A stretch of DNA of 64,000 bases from CAZCWX01 sp964502465 (GTDB lineage: Bacteria; Desulfobacterota; Binatia; Bin18), in assembly GCA_964502465.1 (NCBI GenBank), contig CAZCWX010000076.1, positions 30,148-94,147 on the forward strand. Reading direction: 5' to 3'. The notes under the pieces were generated by a model that saw only the letters and a list, made by a program, of their open reading frames with translations, was not told where the DNA came from and ran no database searches. Within the stretch, counting starts at the first letter, position 1. Each line of letters starts with the position of its first letter. Positions 17,343 through 27,600 of the stretch are shown one piece after another. A program made the position numbers and the translations under genes.

Positions 17343-17912
17343 TCAAAGTTCAGAACGCAGGAGCGACTGCAACCGTTTGCGTGCATAATGAAGCCGGCTC
17401 ATGACCGTCCCTCGCGAGCATTGTAAGACCTCACTGATCTCTTCGTAAGACAAACCCTCCACTATGCGCAGTAGTATGACCGCTTTGTGTGCGGGCGTCA
17501 ACTCTGCGATAGCTGCACGAATCCTTTCTCCCAACTCTTTGTCCTTTGTTTGTTCGTAGGGGTCCGTGGTTGTTGTATCTGGGATCGTATCGATACGGTT
17601 GCTATTTCCTTCTTCCTGGTCATCACGTTCCAGTTGTGGTTGCCTGCTTTTTTGGCGTTGGCGATCGATCGCCAAGTTGACAATAATACGGTACAACCAC
17701 GTGTAAAAACTCGCTTCTTCCTTGAATTGGTGAATACTGGTAAAAACCTTAGCAAACGCTTCTTGCGCAACCTCTAGGGCATCTTCACGGTCGTGGAGCA
17801 TACCAAACGCAATCGCTACGGCCTTACGCTGGTACCGTTCCACCAATTCGCGAAACGCCTGCCGGTCGCCCTCCTTACAGCGCTTAACTAATTCCCAGTC
17901 GCTTGATTCCAC
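17343..17912 (-). CDS. ECF RNA polymerase sigma factor
   Basis: 189-residue sigma-70 of the RpoE class. Region 2 is ALEVAQEAFAKVFTSIHQF with the -10 recognition part TWLYRIIVNLAIDRQRQ. Region 4 is LRIVEGLSYEEISEVLQCSRGTVMSRLHYARKRL, quoted here as a position near residues 148-181. A charged linker (residues ~95-125) joins them. Translation probably begins at GTG 17912. It heads a three-gene unit with its anti-sigma factor and a secreted protein, and is divergent from the ABC cluster. Confidence 0.9.
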   Translation of the reverse strand: MESSDWELVKRCKEGDRQAFRELVERYQRKAVAIAFGMLHDREDALEVAQEAFAKVFTSIHQFKEEASFYTWLYRIIVNLAIDRQRQKSRQPQLERDDQEEGNSNRIDTIPDTTTTDPYEQTKDKELGERIRAAIAELTPAHKAVILLRIVEGLSYEEISEVLQCSRGTVMSRLHYARKRLQSLLRSEL

Positions 17913-18225
17913 CGATTCCGCACATAATCAGAGACGTCAAATGACACTGATATATTCAGCCCTTAGGCTTTCTCCCCTTGGGACCGAAGACTCACACAAA
18001 CGGCCCTCTGAGCCTTTCTCGTGCAAAGAGAGTGAACAGACGCCAACTCATCTGTAGCCTCTGAATTTCTTAGCGGGATTGGCGTCGAATCTACACTATA
18101 GATATATCGTTAAGAGTGAAAACTTGACAAGCTCCAACGCTAGCATTAAAAAACATGCCTGCTTCGAAGAAAGGGAACAAGCCTAAGCAGGTCCGCTGCA
18201 GAACCGAAAGCTTCTTTCTGAGCCA
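17913..18225. other. Divergent intergenic region, sigma factor / ABC cluster
   Basis: 313 nt without a gene between the divergent sigma-factor and ABC genes. It must carry promoters for both. The only candidate I can point to on the plus strand is TTGGCG (18079-18084), a 17-nt spacer and ATATAT (18102-18107). No clear ECF-type AAC box was recognised for autoregulation. Confidence 0.35.
18079..18107 (+). promoter_or_regulatory. Possible sigma-70 promoter for the ABC cluster
   Basis: TTGGCG at 18079-18084 and ATATAT at 18102-18107 are 17 nt apart, in an AT-rich stretch 120 nt ahead of the ABC ATPase gene. Both hexamers deviate from consensus, so this is a weak call. Confidence 0.25.
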
Positions 18226-18963
18226 ATGATTGAAGTCCAGCATCTCACAAAACACTATGGTGACATTACCGCTATCGCTAATGTCTCTTTTCAAGTGGCA
18301 TCTGGCCAAATCCTCGGGTTTCTCGGTCCAAACGGTTCTGGCAAGACTACGACTATGCGGATTATTACTGGATTTATGCCAGCAACGAGCGGGACAGTCA
18401 AAGTCGCAGGTTTTGACATTTTCGACGATTCTTTCGAAGTGCGCAAGCGTATAGGATACTTACCTGAGAATCCTCCTCTGTACAATGATATGACCGTGGC
18501 CGCTTATCTACGCTTTGTTGCACGCATTAAAGGCACTCCTAAAGCTGACATTGCCGATTCCCTGGACCGGGCTCTGACGCGTTGTGGCCTTACGCAGGTT
18601 ACAGACCGTGTCACCGGCCATCTCTCGAAGGGATATCGGCAGCGAGTCGGCTTGGCACAAGCGATCATTCACAATCCGGCGGTGCTCGTGCTTGACGAAC
18701 CTACTGTAGGGCTCGACCCGCAGCAAATCATTGAAATTCGTTCGCTTATCAAAGAGTTAGCTGGTGCCCATACTGTGATTCTCTCCACCCATATTCTTCC
18801 TGAGGTGGTACAGGTGTGCGAGAAAGTGGTTATCATTAATGCCGGCCGCGTAGTCGTGGAGGACATGCTTGTCAACTTGACCCAGGGGCAATCCCTTGAA
18901 GACGTTTTCTTGCGGGCGATTGCTCAAGAGGAGACGCGTAGCGTCGAGGAGGCAGCTGAATGA
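18226..18963 (+). CDS. ABC transporter ATPase, GldA-type
   Basis: 245-residue ABC ATPase. Walker A is GPNGSGKTT, the signature is [16 protein letters not shown] (LSKGY, a known variant of LSGGQ), Walker B is [13 protein letters not shown] and the switch is STHIL. It serves the permease encoded next; the genes overlap by 4 nt (ATGA). ATPase-permease-GldG-DUF4340 sets occur in gliding Bacteroidetes (GldA/F/G) and in many non-gliding proteobacteria, where the substrate is unknown. Confidence 0.9.
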   Translation: MIEVQHLTKHYGDITAIANVSFQVASGQILGFLGPNGSGKTTTMRIITGFMPATSGTVKVAGFDIFDDSFEVRKRIGYLPENPPLYNDMTVAAYLRFVARIKGTPKADIADSLDRALTRCGLTQVTDRVTGHLSKGYRQRVGLAQAIIHNPAVLVLDEPTVGLDPQQIIEIRSLIKELAGAHTVILSTHILPEVVQVCEKVVIINAGRVVVEDMLVNLTQGQSLEDVFLRAIAQEETRSVEEAAE

Positions 18964-19733
18964 GGAATGTGCTCACGATTATCGGGAAAGAGCTTCGTTC
19001 CTATTTTGTCTCGCCGATCGCGTATGTTGTCCTGACGGGATTCCTCCTCCTTGGGGGCTGGTTCTTTTTTAATCTTTTGTCACGGTTCAATTTGTTGCTC
19101 TCTCTCTACACACAGTTTCAGGGTGGTGCGGCGGCGGATCGACTGAACCTCAATGACTTCGTGATTGCCCCTCTGATGCACAATTTATCGATTGTCCTTG
19201 TGATCCTCGTACCGATGATCACGATGCGTGCATACGCCGAGGAAAAAAAAGTCGGTACCTACGAACTGCTCTTAACCTCGCCATTACGTACCGGAGAAAT
19301 CGTTCTCGGTAAATTTCTTGCCTCGTTTTTATTCATCTGTGTGATGATTAGCCTCACGGGCATCTATCCAGCAATTTTATTGGCTTTTGGCAATCCTGAG
19401 GTTGGTGTCCTCGCGGCTGGCTACTTTGGCTTGGTATTACTGGCCACTGCTTTTGTCGCGGTAGGTCTTCTCACGTCTTCATTCACAGAAAACCAAATTA
19501 TTGCTGCAGTGAGTGGGCTCGTTGCGACTCTCCTTCTCTATATTATTGGTTGGCCAGCTGATACTGCTGGTGACGTGCTTGGGCCGCTGCTGCGGTATCT
19601 CTCAGTGACTGAGCATTTCGCTGAAATGGTGAAGGGCATCATTGACACCCGCAATCTGGTGTATTTTGCTAGTGTTATCGCGATAGCCTTGTTTCTCACT
19701 CAGCGCTCAGTTGAGTCGCTGCGCTGGAGGTAA
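18960..19733 (+). CDS. ABC-2 permease, GldF-type
   Basis: 257 residues with six hydrophobic segments, typical of ABC-2 permeases. It opens with a cytoplasmic [21 protein letters not shown] and contains MITMRAYAEEKKVGTYELLL, a conserved coupling segment of this family. It starts inside the ATPase stop codon. It forms the membrane channel of the exporter with the preceding ATPase. Confidence 0.87.
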   Translation: MRNVLTIIGKELRSYFVSPIAYVVLTGFLLLGGWFFFNLLSRFNLLLSLYTQFQGGAAADRLNLNDFVIAPLMHNLSIVLVILVPMITMRAYAEEKKVGTYELLLTSPLRTGEIVLGKFLASFLFICVMISLTGIYPAILLAFGNPEVGVLAAGYFGLVLLATAFVAVGLLTSSFTENQIIAAVSGLVATLLLYIIGWPADTAGDVLGPLLRYLSVTEHFAEMVKGIIDTRNLVYFASVIAIALFLTQRSVESLRWR

Positions 19734-19738
19734 GCCGG

Positions 19739-21289
19739 ATGCCACGTCTCGGGTCGTTCTATGGGGTGGTTGGTGTCATTCTGCTCGTCTTTGCCGGCAT
19801 TGCCTATTTTATTACCCAAATCGTATCGGTGTACGTTTTTGCTCACGCGTTGTTAGGCCTTTTGGCGGTTGGCTTTTATTTCGCCTCGGCAAAAGATTCA
19901 CTGAAAACCTTTCTGGGCGAACGCTCGACCAAGTATGGTGCGAGCGCTGCAGCGTATTCGGTAATCTTTCTCGCCATACTGGTATTGGTAAACTACTTGT
20001 CAACCCGTCATTATCATCGTTTCGACATGACCGAGGCAGGGGTATATAGTTTATCCCCACAATCACAGAGTGTACTTCAGGGTCTCGAAAAACCCCTTGA
20101 AGTGAATGCTTTTGTCGAGGCTGGTGCTGACCCTCAGCTGAGAGAACTCCTTGATAGCTACCGCTATATTTCAGAGGAAGTGTCTTATCGAATCATTGAC
20201 CCGGACAAGCAGCCGGACCTAGCCGAACGATTTCAAATTACCACCATTCCAGCGATCCATTTGCAGTATGGCGATCAAACTAATGTCGTCACTCGTATTT
20301 CCGAGGAAGACCTAACGAATGGGCTTATCAAAGTCAGCCGATCAGAAAAGAAGGTGGTCTATTTTCTCGAAGGCCACGGAGAGCCTGATATTGATGGATT
20401 ACAAGATCCGCGTGGGTATGGCCAAGTCAAACTTGCTTTGGAGAATGAAAGCTTTGAAGTCAAAAAGTTAGTGCTTTCTCCAGATACGGCTGTCCCTGAT
20501 GGTGCAAATTTGCTGGTTGTTGCCGGAGCCGAGCGGTCACTGCTAGAACACGAAATCCAACTGATTGACGCGTATCTCAAAAAAGGGAACCGTGCACTGT
20601 TTTTGCTCAACCCTCGATCAACCCCTGAACTTGTGACGTACCTCGAGCAATGGGGAGTAGAAATTGGCAACAACGTTATTGTAGACGAACAGCTCCAACT
20701 CCTGAAAGGGCGGACTTTCACGCTGACACCGTTCGTGACGACCTATGGCGATCATCCAATTACGCAGGAACTGAGTCGCCGCGGCTCTGCTGCGCTGACT
20801 GCCTATGGGATCTCGCGCTCGGTCGAACCCAAACCGAACGGGCGTCAGGGAGAGACTCAGCTCTGCCTGGCAAAAACGAGTCCGAACTCTTGGGCTGAGT
20901 ACGATATCGAAGGTGTCTTTCAAAAACAGACGGCTCGCCTCGACGCGCAAGACCGAAAAGGACCAATTTGCCTGGCGGTGGCGGTCACTGTGAATCTGAA
21001 GGAGATGGAGACAGAGCAGGATAGTGAGGCGCGCTTAGTCGTGTTTGGCAATGCCGTCTTTGCAAACAATCAGTTTCTCGGGCAGTACTTCAACCGTGAT
21101 CTGTTGCTGAATTCAATGAGTTGGCTGATTGGGGAAGAAGGGTTGATTTCGGTTCGTCCCAGTACTCTGCGTGCGTCGCGTGTCCAGTTCACGGCTGAGC
21201 AGGGAACGTTGATATTTTACCTATCGGTTTTGGTTTTACCCGAGATCCTGCTTATTGCTGGTTTGGCCGTGTGGTGGCAGAGGCGATAG
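19739..21289 (+). CDS. GldG-like ABC auxiliary protein
   Basis: 516 residues: two N-terminal membrane helices (residues ~8-45 and ~70-90), a long extracytoplasmic domain of the ABC_transp_aux type and a C-terminal helix (ILIAGLAVWWQRR). Family marks are YSLSPQSQSVLQGLEKPLEV, VVYFLEGHGEPDI and ALFLLNPRSTPELV. GGAGGT precedes ATG 19739. It probably captures or gates the substrate on the outer face of the exporter. Confidence 0.85.
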   Translation: MPRLGSFYGVVGVILLVFAGIAYFITQIVSVYVFAHALLGLLAVGFYFASAKDSLKTFLGERSTKYGASAAAYSVIFLAILVLVNYLSTRHYHRFDMTEAGVYSLSPQSQSVLQGLEKPLEVNAFVEAGADPQLRELLDSYRYISEEVSYRIIDPDKQPDLAERFQITTIPAIHLQYGDQTNVVTRISEEDLTNGLIKVSRSEKKVVYFLEGHGEPDIDGLQDPRGYGQVKLALENESFEVKKLVLSPDTAVPDGANLLVVAGAERSLLEHEIQLIDAYLKKGNRALFLLNPRSTPELVTYLEQWGVEIGNNVIVDEQLQLLKGRTFTLTPFVTTYGDHPITQELSRRGSAALTAYGISRSVEPKPNGRQGETQLCLAKTSPNSWAEYDIEGVFQKQTARLDAQDRKGPICLAVAVTVNLKEMETEQDSEARLVVFGNAVFANNQFLGQYFNRDLLLNSMSWLIGEEGLISVRPSTLRASRVQFTAEQGTLIFYLSVLVLPEILLIAGLAVWWQRR

Positions 21290-21394
21290 CGGTTTCTGCC
21301 CCACAGTGATGAGGTCTAGCAGAGAACAACAGAACTCAATGCTGCCTAAGAAAGACGAGTTCGGAGGCTTCTGTATTCCTCCTGCCGGTTCACT

Positions 21395-22852
21395 ATGAGT
21401 CTACGCAAAGCTCTCATCATGTTAACGGTCCTCCTCGCTCTCGGAGGATACGTCTACCTCGTGGAACTCCCTCGGGAACAAGAAGAAGCGCAAAAAAAGA
21501 AGCTCTTTACCTTTGACAAAGACGAGGTCTCGGCAGTGTCTCTCATCTATCCTGACCGCTCTCTGCACCTCAGAAAGGATGAATCTGGAAAATGGCACCT
21601 GACCCAGCCGATTGAGTCTGAAGCCGACGAAACGACCGTTTCAAACCTGCTTAACGCCCTTACTGATGTAGAGGTCAGCCGAGTATTGGAAGAAGGGGTC
21701 CAAGATCTGGCTTTGTATGGCCTCGATCAACCAATGGTCAAACTACAAGTGACATTACAGGAGGGCCCAAGCCTTCCCGTGGTCTTGATCGGCAAAGACA
21801 CGCCGGTGGGATTCTCCGTGTATGTGCAAAAAACAGGAGACCCAAAAATTTTTCTCACTCCTCAGGCTTTTCGCCTGGGAATGACCAAAGAGGTCAAAGA
21901 TCTACGGGATAAAGCGATCATTGCGTTTGAGACGAACGAGGTGAAAAAGGTTGAAATCCACAGCGCAGAGCACGATATCGTCCTGAGCAAGAACGATACA
22001 GGCTGGACGCTTGACAAGCCGGTCAGTAGTAAAGCCGATGAAGCCCAAGTACAAACCTTTCTTTCGTCGGTCCAGGGAATGCGGGCACAGGATTTTATTG
22101 AACAACCGCTGCTTGAACTGAAAGAATTCGGTCTGGACCCTCCGCAACTCACCGTATCACTTACGTTAGGAACAGATAACGCCCAAAAGACGATTTTCAT
22201 TGGGGGGGAAAGGAGCGACGATACGGGAGGGAAGAAGCTCTACGTCAAGCGAGGAGAGGCTGATACCCTCTTTTTGGTGGGAGATTGGGTCCTCCGTGAT
22301 ATGGACAAGACGGCTAATGATTTCCGCGATAAGACGGTTGTTCATTTCGATCGAGAGAAAGTCGTCAAGGTCGAAGTCTGGCACCGAGACGGAGACAGTT
22401 TCACCCTCAACCGCGATGAGGACAAGAAATGGGCTATTGATAAGACTCAGGAAGGAACCCTCAAAGAGATGGCCCTTTCTCAATTGGTGGACGATCTGCA
22501 TACCTTACGAGGGTTCGAAATTGCGGCCGAGAATCCCAGTGACCTCAGTGTGTACGGTCTGCAAGAACCAATGCTGAAGATCTCCGTCTATGATGACGGT
22601 GGGACAAAACTTGCGACAATCTTAGCTGGGCAGAGATCTGAAGAAGACAAACAGGAAGTATTTGCTATGGCCGAAGAAGGAAATACGGTCTTCACGCTGC
22701 GTGATTATGTCTTTGATCGTGTGAATAAGAAAGTCGCTGACTTTTGGGAAAAGCCAGTAGAGAATAAAGAGGATAAGCAAGCAGGTGAAGTCACTTCTCC
22801 TGAGTTGCCTGGAAGTAGTGTTGAAGAAAGCGAGGATGGACACTCCCATTAA
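21395..22852 (+). CDS. DUF4340 protein
   Basis: 485 residues with one N-terminal membrane anchor (RKALIMLTVLLALGGYVYLV) and three similar periplasmic modules, visible as repeated phrases of the kind VSAVSLIYPDRSLHLRKDES, VKKVEIHSAEHDIVLSKND and VVKVEVWHRDGDSFTLNRDE, each followed by W-x-[LI]-x-x-P/K and a VSxLLxAL-type helix. This is the DUF4340 pattern. It normally follows GldG-like genes, and the substrate is unknown. The C-terminus is acidic and low-complexity. Confidence 0.83.
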   Translation: MSLRKALIMLTVLLALGGYVYLVELPREQEEAQKKKLFTFDKDEVSAVSLIYPDRSLHLRKDESGKWHLTQPIESEADETTVSNLLNALTDVEVSRVLEEGVQDLALYGLDQPMVKLQVTLQEGPSLPVVLIGKDTPVGFSVYVQKTGDPKIFLTPQAFRLGMTKEVKDLRDKAIIAFETNEVKKVEIHSAEHDIVLSKNDTGWTLDKPVSSKADEAQVQTFLSSVQGMRAQDFIEQPLLELKEFGLDPPQLTVSLTLGTDNAQKTIFIGGERSDDTGGKKLYVKRGEADTLFLVGDWVLRDMDKTANDFRDKTVVHFDREKVVKVEVWHRDGDSFTLNRDEDKKWAIDKTQEGTLKEMALSQLVDDLHTLRGFEIAAENPSDLSVYGLQEPMLKISVYDDGGTKLATILAGQRSEEDKQEVFAMAEEGNTVFTLRDYVFDRVNKKVADFWEKPVENKEDKQAGEVTSPELPGSSVEESEDGHSH

Positions 22853-22915
22853 AAAAGACAATGAAAGGGGAAGAGCTGACGCAAGCTACAGGGAAATAGG
22901 AGGGGTTTTTTGCGT

Positions 22916-22956
22916 AGAAAAAGAGGGCTCGCTTTTTTGTCGAACCCTCTTTTCTA
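22916..22956. terminator. Bidirectional intrinsic terminator
   Basis: AAAAGAGGG (22919-22927) pairs with CCCTCTTTT (22945-22953), extended inward by TCG/CGA after one mismatch, with A and T tracts on both sides. It lies between the convergent DUF4340 and OmpA-family genes and can serve both. Confidence 0.8.
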
Positions 22957-22993
22957 TGAAGGAGCACTATTGCTATTGAGGGGAGCAACGCTG

Positions 22994-23713
22994 CTAATTC
23001 TCGATGACGACTTCTACTCTCCGATTTTTTGCTCTTCCTTCCGGATTGTCAGAGCCGTCTGGGTTGGTGTTCGGAGCAACAGGGTAGCGCTTCCCATATC
23101 CCTTGGTGATGACGCGGTTTGGGCTGACTCCTGAATTCTCCAGCGTCATTGCCACGTTTTCAGCGCGGCGTTCGGAAAGTTGCTGATTAAAGGCGTCACT
23201 GCCGATCGAATCGGTATGTCCCTCGATCGACACACGTCGCCCCTGCGCTTGGTTGTTCAGCACTTGGCTCATATCTTGTATTTTCATCTGAGCATCACCG
23301 GTGAGGTCAGTTCGACCAAAATCAAACAGGACATCAGGAAGATTGACAACCACCCCACGTTCAGTCTCACGTGCCTCGAGGTTCTGCTTTCTTAATTCTT
23401 CGAGCAGTTCCCGGTTCCGTGCGAGTTCTTGTCGTTGCTGTTCGATTTGCTGTTGCTGTTCTTGCGCAACAGTGTCACGTTTTTGCAATTGGTCACCAAC
23501 GAGGGCCCCAGTTCCGGCACCGAGCGCAGTGCCAATTGCCGCGCCAGCTCCAGGACTACCAACGGCTGCCCCGATGATCGCCCCGGCAGCACCGCCGATA
23601 CCACCACCAACGAGGGTACTTTTCTCACGGGTGCTTAATGGTTGCGAACAACTGGCCAACAACGCCACGGCTATCAGGCAGGCTGTGTTCCGCCAGACAA
23701 ACATTTTTCTCAT
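22994..23713 (-). CDS. OmpA-family lipoprotein with glycine zipper
   Basis: 239 residues. The signal peptide ends in the lipobox LLASCSQ. A glycine-zipper block follows (residues ~35-75, GGGIGGAAGAIIGAAVGSPG and continuing). Then come a Gln-rich coiled coil (~78-112) and an OmpA C-terminal peptidoglycan-binding domain with VLFDFGRTDLT, IEGHTDSIGSDAFNQQLSERRA and KGYGKRYPVAPN. It anchors the outer membrane to peptidoglycan. Its first half is nearly identical to the gene just upstream, so the two are recent duplicates. Confidence 0.9.
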   Translation of the reverse strand: MRKMFVWRNTACLIAVALLASCSQPLSTREKSTLVGGGIGGAAGAIIGAAVGSPGAGAAIGTALGAGTGALVGDQLQKRDTVAQEQQQQIEQQRQELARNRELLEELRKQNLEARETERGVVVNLPDVLFDFGRTDLTGDAQMKIQDMSQVLNNQAQGRRVSIEGHTDSIGSDAFNQQLSERRAENVAMTLENSGVSPNRVITKGYGKRYPVAPNTNPDGSDNPEGRAKNRRVEVVIEN

Positions 23714-23731
23714 ATCTCCACCTTGTTGATA

Positions 23732-24097
23732 TTAATAGTAATCGTCCTCAGTTGTTCTGCGTTGCTGGCGCTTGAGCTCTTCCATTTCTCGGCGTTGCCG
23801 TTCAATTTCCTGTTGTTGCTGCTGAATCTCTTGTTGTTGCTGAGATTGCTGAGCATCTTGGCTTTGGAGTTTATCACCGGCAAGAGCACCAGTCCCGGCT
23901 CCCAAGGCTGTTCCAATTGCCGCGCCGGCTCCAGGACTGCCAACAGCTGCCCCGATAATCGCCCCGGCAGCGCCGCCGATACCGCCACCAACGAGGGTAC
24001 TTTTCTCGCGGGTGCTTAACGGTTGCGAACAACCGCTCGCAATGAACATCAGGGCGAGTATCGCCCCTCCCAATCTAACGCTCCGTACTGTTATCAT
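23732..24097 (-). CDS. Glycine-zipper lipoprotein, truncated paralogue
   Basis: 121 residues with lipobox FIASGCSQ, then the same SQPLSTREKSTLVGGGIGG glycine-zipper block as the downstream OmpA protein and a Gln/Glu/Arg-rich coiled coil, but no OmpA domain. GGAGGTG stands 6 nt before ATG 24097; an in-frame ATG at 24118 is less likely. It lies 18 nt upstream of its paralogue on the same strand. Such proteins may insert in or tether the outer membrane; the exact role is unknown. Confidence 0.8.
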   Translation of the reverse strand: MITVRSVRLGGAILALMFIASGCSQPLSTREKSTLVGGGIGGAAGAIIGAAVGSPGAGAAIGTALGAGTGALAGDKLQSQDAQQSQQQQEIQQQQQEIERQRREMEELKRQQRRTTEDDYY

Positions 24098-24201
24098 ACT
24101 GTGCACCTCCAAAGTCACAGATAAGGAAATAAGCTTATCTTAATCGGCAAAATTTTCTGCGTCAATAGAAATACTCATAGACAGACAAGACCCTCTCCGG
24201 G

Positions 24202-24681
24202 CTATGCCCGATTCTCCCGGAATGACGACCACAAGATCCCGATTACACCTAAGGTGATGCAGGCGTCAGCCACATTGAAGGCGGGCCAGTGGTAGCCTCG
24301 CCAGTGAAAGTCAAGAAAGTCAATGACATGGCCATAACGGATTCTATCGATGAGATTGCCTAATGCCCCGCCTATAATTGCACTTACCGACACCACAACG
24401 GACCGACGGTCCCCATCCGTGTGGCGGAGAAAAAATAGCAAAGCACAGACCGCTACACCCGTTGCAAGCAGGAAAAAAGGTTGACGAAACCACGCTGGTG
24501 TGTGCGCAAGCAAGCCAAAAGCCGCCCCCGTATTATAGACAAGGGTTAAACGGAAAAAGGAGTCGATAATCGGTACCGACTCATGAAGAGCTAAAGCTTG
24601 CAGGGCTAGTGTCTTAGTCACCTGGTCGAGCACAAGAATTGTACTCACGAAAAGAATCAGGGTACGTGTCTTTGCATTCAT
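24202..24681 (-). CDS. lspA: Lipoprotein signal peptidase
   Basis: Aspartyl protease that removes signal peptides from prolipoproteins. Four membrane helices are visible. The catalytic aspartates are in GGALGNLIDRIRYGHVIDF and FNVADACITLG, and VYNTGAAFGLL is a family motif. ATG 24681 gives 159 residues; a TTG at 24693 overlapping the ileS stop is an alternative start. Its place directly behind ileS matches the common ileS-lspA pair. Confidence 0.96.
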   Translation of the reverse strand: MNAKTRTLILFVSTILVLDQVTKTLALQALALHESVPIIDSFFRLTLVYNTGAAFGLLAHTPAWFRQPFFLLATGVAVCALLFFLRHTDGDRRSVVVSVSAIIGGALGNLIDRIRYGHVIDFLDFHWRGYHWPAFNVADACITLGVIGILWSSFRENRA

Positions 24682-24689
24682 GAGATCAG

Positions 24690-27600
24690 TCAAACTCCGT
24701 CGCGTCGCACGCCAAGAGTGAGGGCAGCCCTGTCAATGTCTAGCGTTTCAACCCGATCGCCGATCGGTTGCCCACGTTGGAGCGAGCGAGCCAGCGTTTC
24801 TTTTTGGATGTAGGCGGTATGCCGGTCGATGGCCGCAGCGAGGTGAGGCTCCGCCTCGTAAATCACGACAATGCGGTCTTCAACCTGGTAACCAGCATTC
24901 CTGCGCATCTGTTGAATGACATGCACGATCTCTCGCGCCAATCCTTCGGTGATGAGGTCGTCATCCAGAATACAGGGGAATTCAATCGAGATGAACCGGT
25001 CAGACCGCACATCTGGTGCACCATCTCGAGCCTGGCGAAGGATCTGAATTTCATTTGGCTGAAATGTCTCTCCTGCAAAAGTGAGAGACTCGCCTGCTTC
25101 TAGCGTGAGCATCTGTTCGAGTGTCAGATTGGCAACGTGTTTACTGACTGTACTAAACGATTTCCCAAAGCGAGGGCCCAGCAACTGAGGATTGGGTTTG
25201 GCGCTGAGGGTCACCTTCGTGTCTTCAGCCGTACTGTACCTGACCTGTTTGACATTCAACTCTTCACGAATGTACCCTTCGAGCGGCTTCAATTCGTCAA
25301 GGATACGCTCTTGCCGATGAAGGATTGTGAGGATTGAAAGCGGCATGCGAACTTTTACTTTGCGTTCATTGCGCAAACTCCGGCCAAGCAGGATGACCCG
25401 CTGCATGCGTGCCACTGCATCTTCCAACTGTATATCAACAGAACCTTCATCGCAGGCAGGGAATAATTCAAGATGTACACTTTCGGCGGTGGTCTTTTCT
25501 TGTAGAGCACTTAAGTTGCGGTAGATAGCGTCGGCCAGAAACGGAGTAAAAGGGGCCATGAGCTTGGCGAACCCGAGTAAGATTTCATACAAAGTGCGAT
25601 AGGCAAAGCGTTTATCTTCGTCGGCGCCCTCGCTCCAGAAACGTCGCCGGTTGAGGCGCACATACCAATTGGTCAGCTCGTTGAGAAAATCGAGCAAGGC
25701 TGGCACGACGTTATAGAGACGATAAGCCTCCATCTCGTCACCCACGCGGCGGATGAGGGTTTGCTGGCGCGATAAAATCCAACGATCAAGAATGTTTGGC
25801 GAATGTCCCGCAGGGGTATACTCTGGTCGCCATTTATCAACGAGGGCATAAGTGACAAAGAATTTATAGGCATTCCACCACGGCAACAGGAGACGGCGGA
25901 CGGTATCGCGCACTCCTTGCTCGCTAAAACGTAGCTCTTCGGCTCGCACCAGGGGGGAATTAATCAAGTACAACCGTAAGGCATCAGCGCCATGTTCGGC
26001 GATAACCTCTTCAGGCTCAGGGTAGTTCTTCAGGCGCTTGCTCATCTTCTTGCCGTCTTCGGCAAGAACAAGACCGTTGACAACCACGTGATGGAAAGCG
26101 GGCTTGTCGAACAGACCAGAAGCAATCACCATTAAGGTATAGAACCACCCTCGAGTTTGATCGAGCCCTTCGGCAATAAAGTCGGCAGGAAAAAAATGCG
26201 AGAAGTCATTCGCATGTTCAAAGGGATAATGGAGTTGTGCGTATGGCATCGAGCCACTTTCGAACCAGCAGTCAAAGACATAAGGAACTCGGCGCAGTAT
26301 CCCTTTGCCAGCGGATGAAGGAAAGGTCAGGTCGTCAACGAATTCACGATGAAGATCCGTCACTCGTACCCTGGTTCGCTCTGCCAGTTCAGCGACACTG
26401 CCGAGGCACACGACTTCACGCTCATCCTCACTCTTCCAAATTGGCAGCGGAGTCCCCCAGTACCGGCTACGGCTGATCGCCCAGTCTCGCGCGTTTTCCA
26501 ACCAGTTGCCAAAGCGACCGTCACGGAGATGAGCAGGAATCCAAGAGGTCAAGCGATTGTTTGCAACTAAACGCTCCCGGAACGCTTCGACTCGCACAAA
26601 CCAAGTGGTCACAGCACGATAAATGAGCGGCGTATCACTACGCCAGCAAAACGGATAGCTGTGAAAAATCGTTCCTTGGTGAACAAGGTTTTTCTCACGC
26701 TTGAGGCGCTCGATGATCTTGGGATCGGCCTCTTTCACATGGAGGCCAGCAAAGTCGCTCACCTGCTCAGTAAAACGGCCTTCGTCATCGACTGGATTGA
26801 CCAGATCGATCCCAGCCTTTTGGCAGGCGGAGAAGTCATCCTCGCCAAAAGCCGGAGCGATATGGACTATTCCCGTGCCCTCTTCAGTGGTGACATGCTC
26901 AGCCGCAATCACCCGAAAACCCCCGTGGTCTTTTCGAGAAGAAAAGTAGGGGAAGAGCGGGGCGTAGGTACGCCCCACGAGATCCTTGCCTTTGTAGTGC
27001 TGTTCGATGGTGTACGTGCTGGCCTTAGGGAAATATACCTTGACGCGTGCTTCGGCCATGATGTAACAAGTACCGTCTGCGTGATCCCGGACTTTGATAT
27101 AATCGATCTCTGGACCCACGGCCAAAGCTAAATTGCTGGGTAAGGTCCAGGGGGTAGTTGTCCAGGCGATAAAGAAGGTTTTCTCTTCACCCTCGGCGGC
27201 GAAACGTACAGTGATTGCCGGGTCTTGAACCTCTTTATAGTTCAGATTGGCCTCGAAGTTAGAGAGGACAGTGCTGAGGCGGGTCGAGAACGGCACGACC
27301 TTATAGCCTTCATAGACCAGGCCCTTGTTCCAGAGCTGTTGAAAGACCCACCATACGGTCTCCATGAACGGGAGGTCCATCGTGCGATAGTCATTGCGAA
27401 AATCTACCCAACGGCCCATACGTCGGACCGTTTTCTCCCATTCTTGGGTATAACGCAGCACAATTTTCCGACACTCGGCATTGAACCGCCCCACTCCGAA
27501 GCGTTCGATAGCAGTTTTTCCCTCGAGACCGAGAGTCTGTTCAATTTCCATTTCGACTGGGAGACCATGACAGTCCCAACCGAAGCGACGGTCCACGTAG

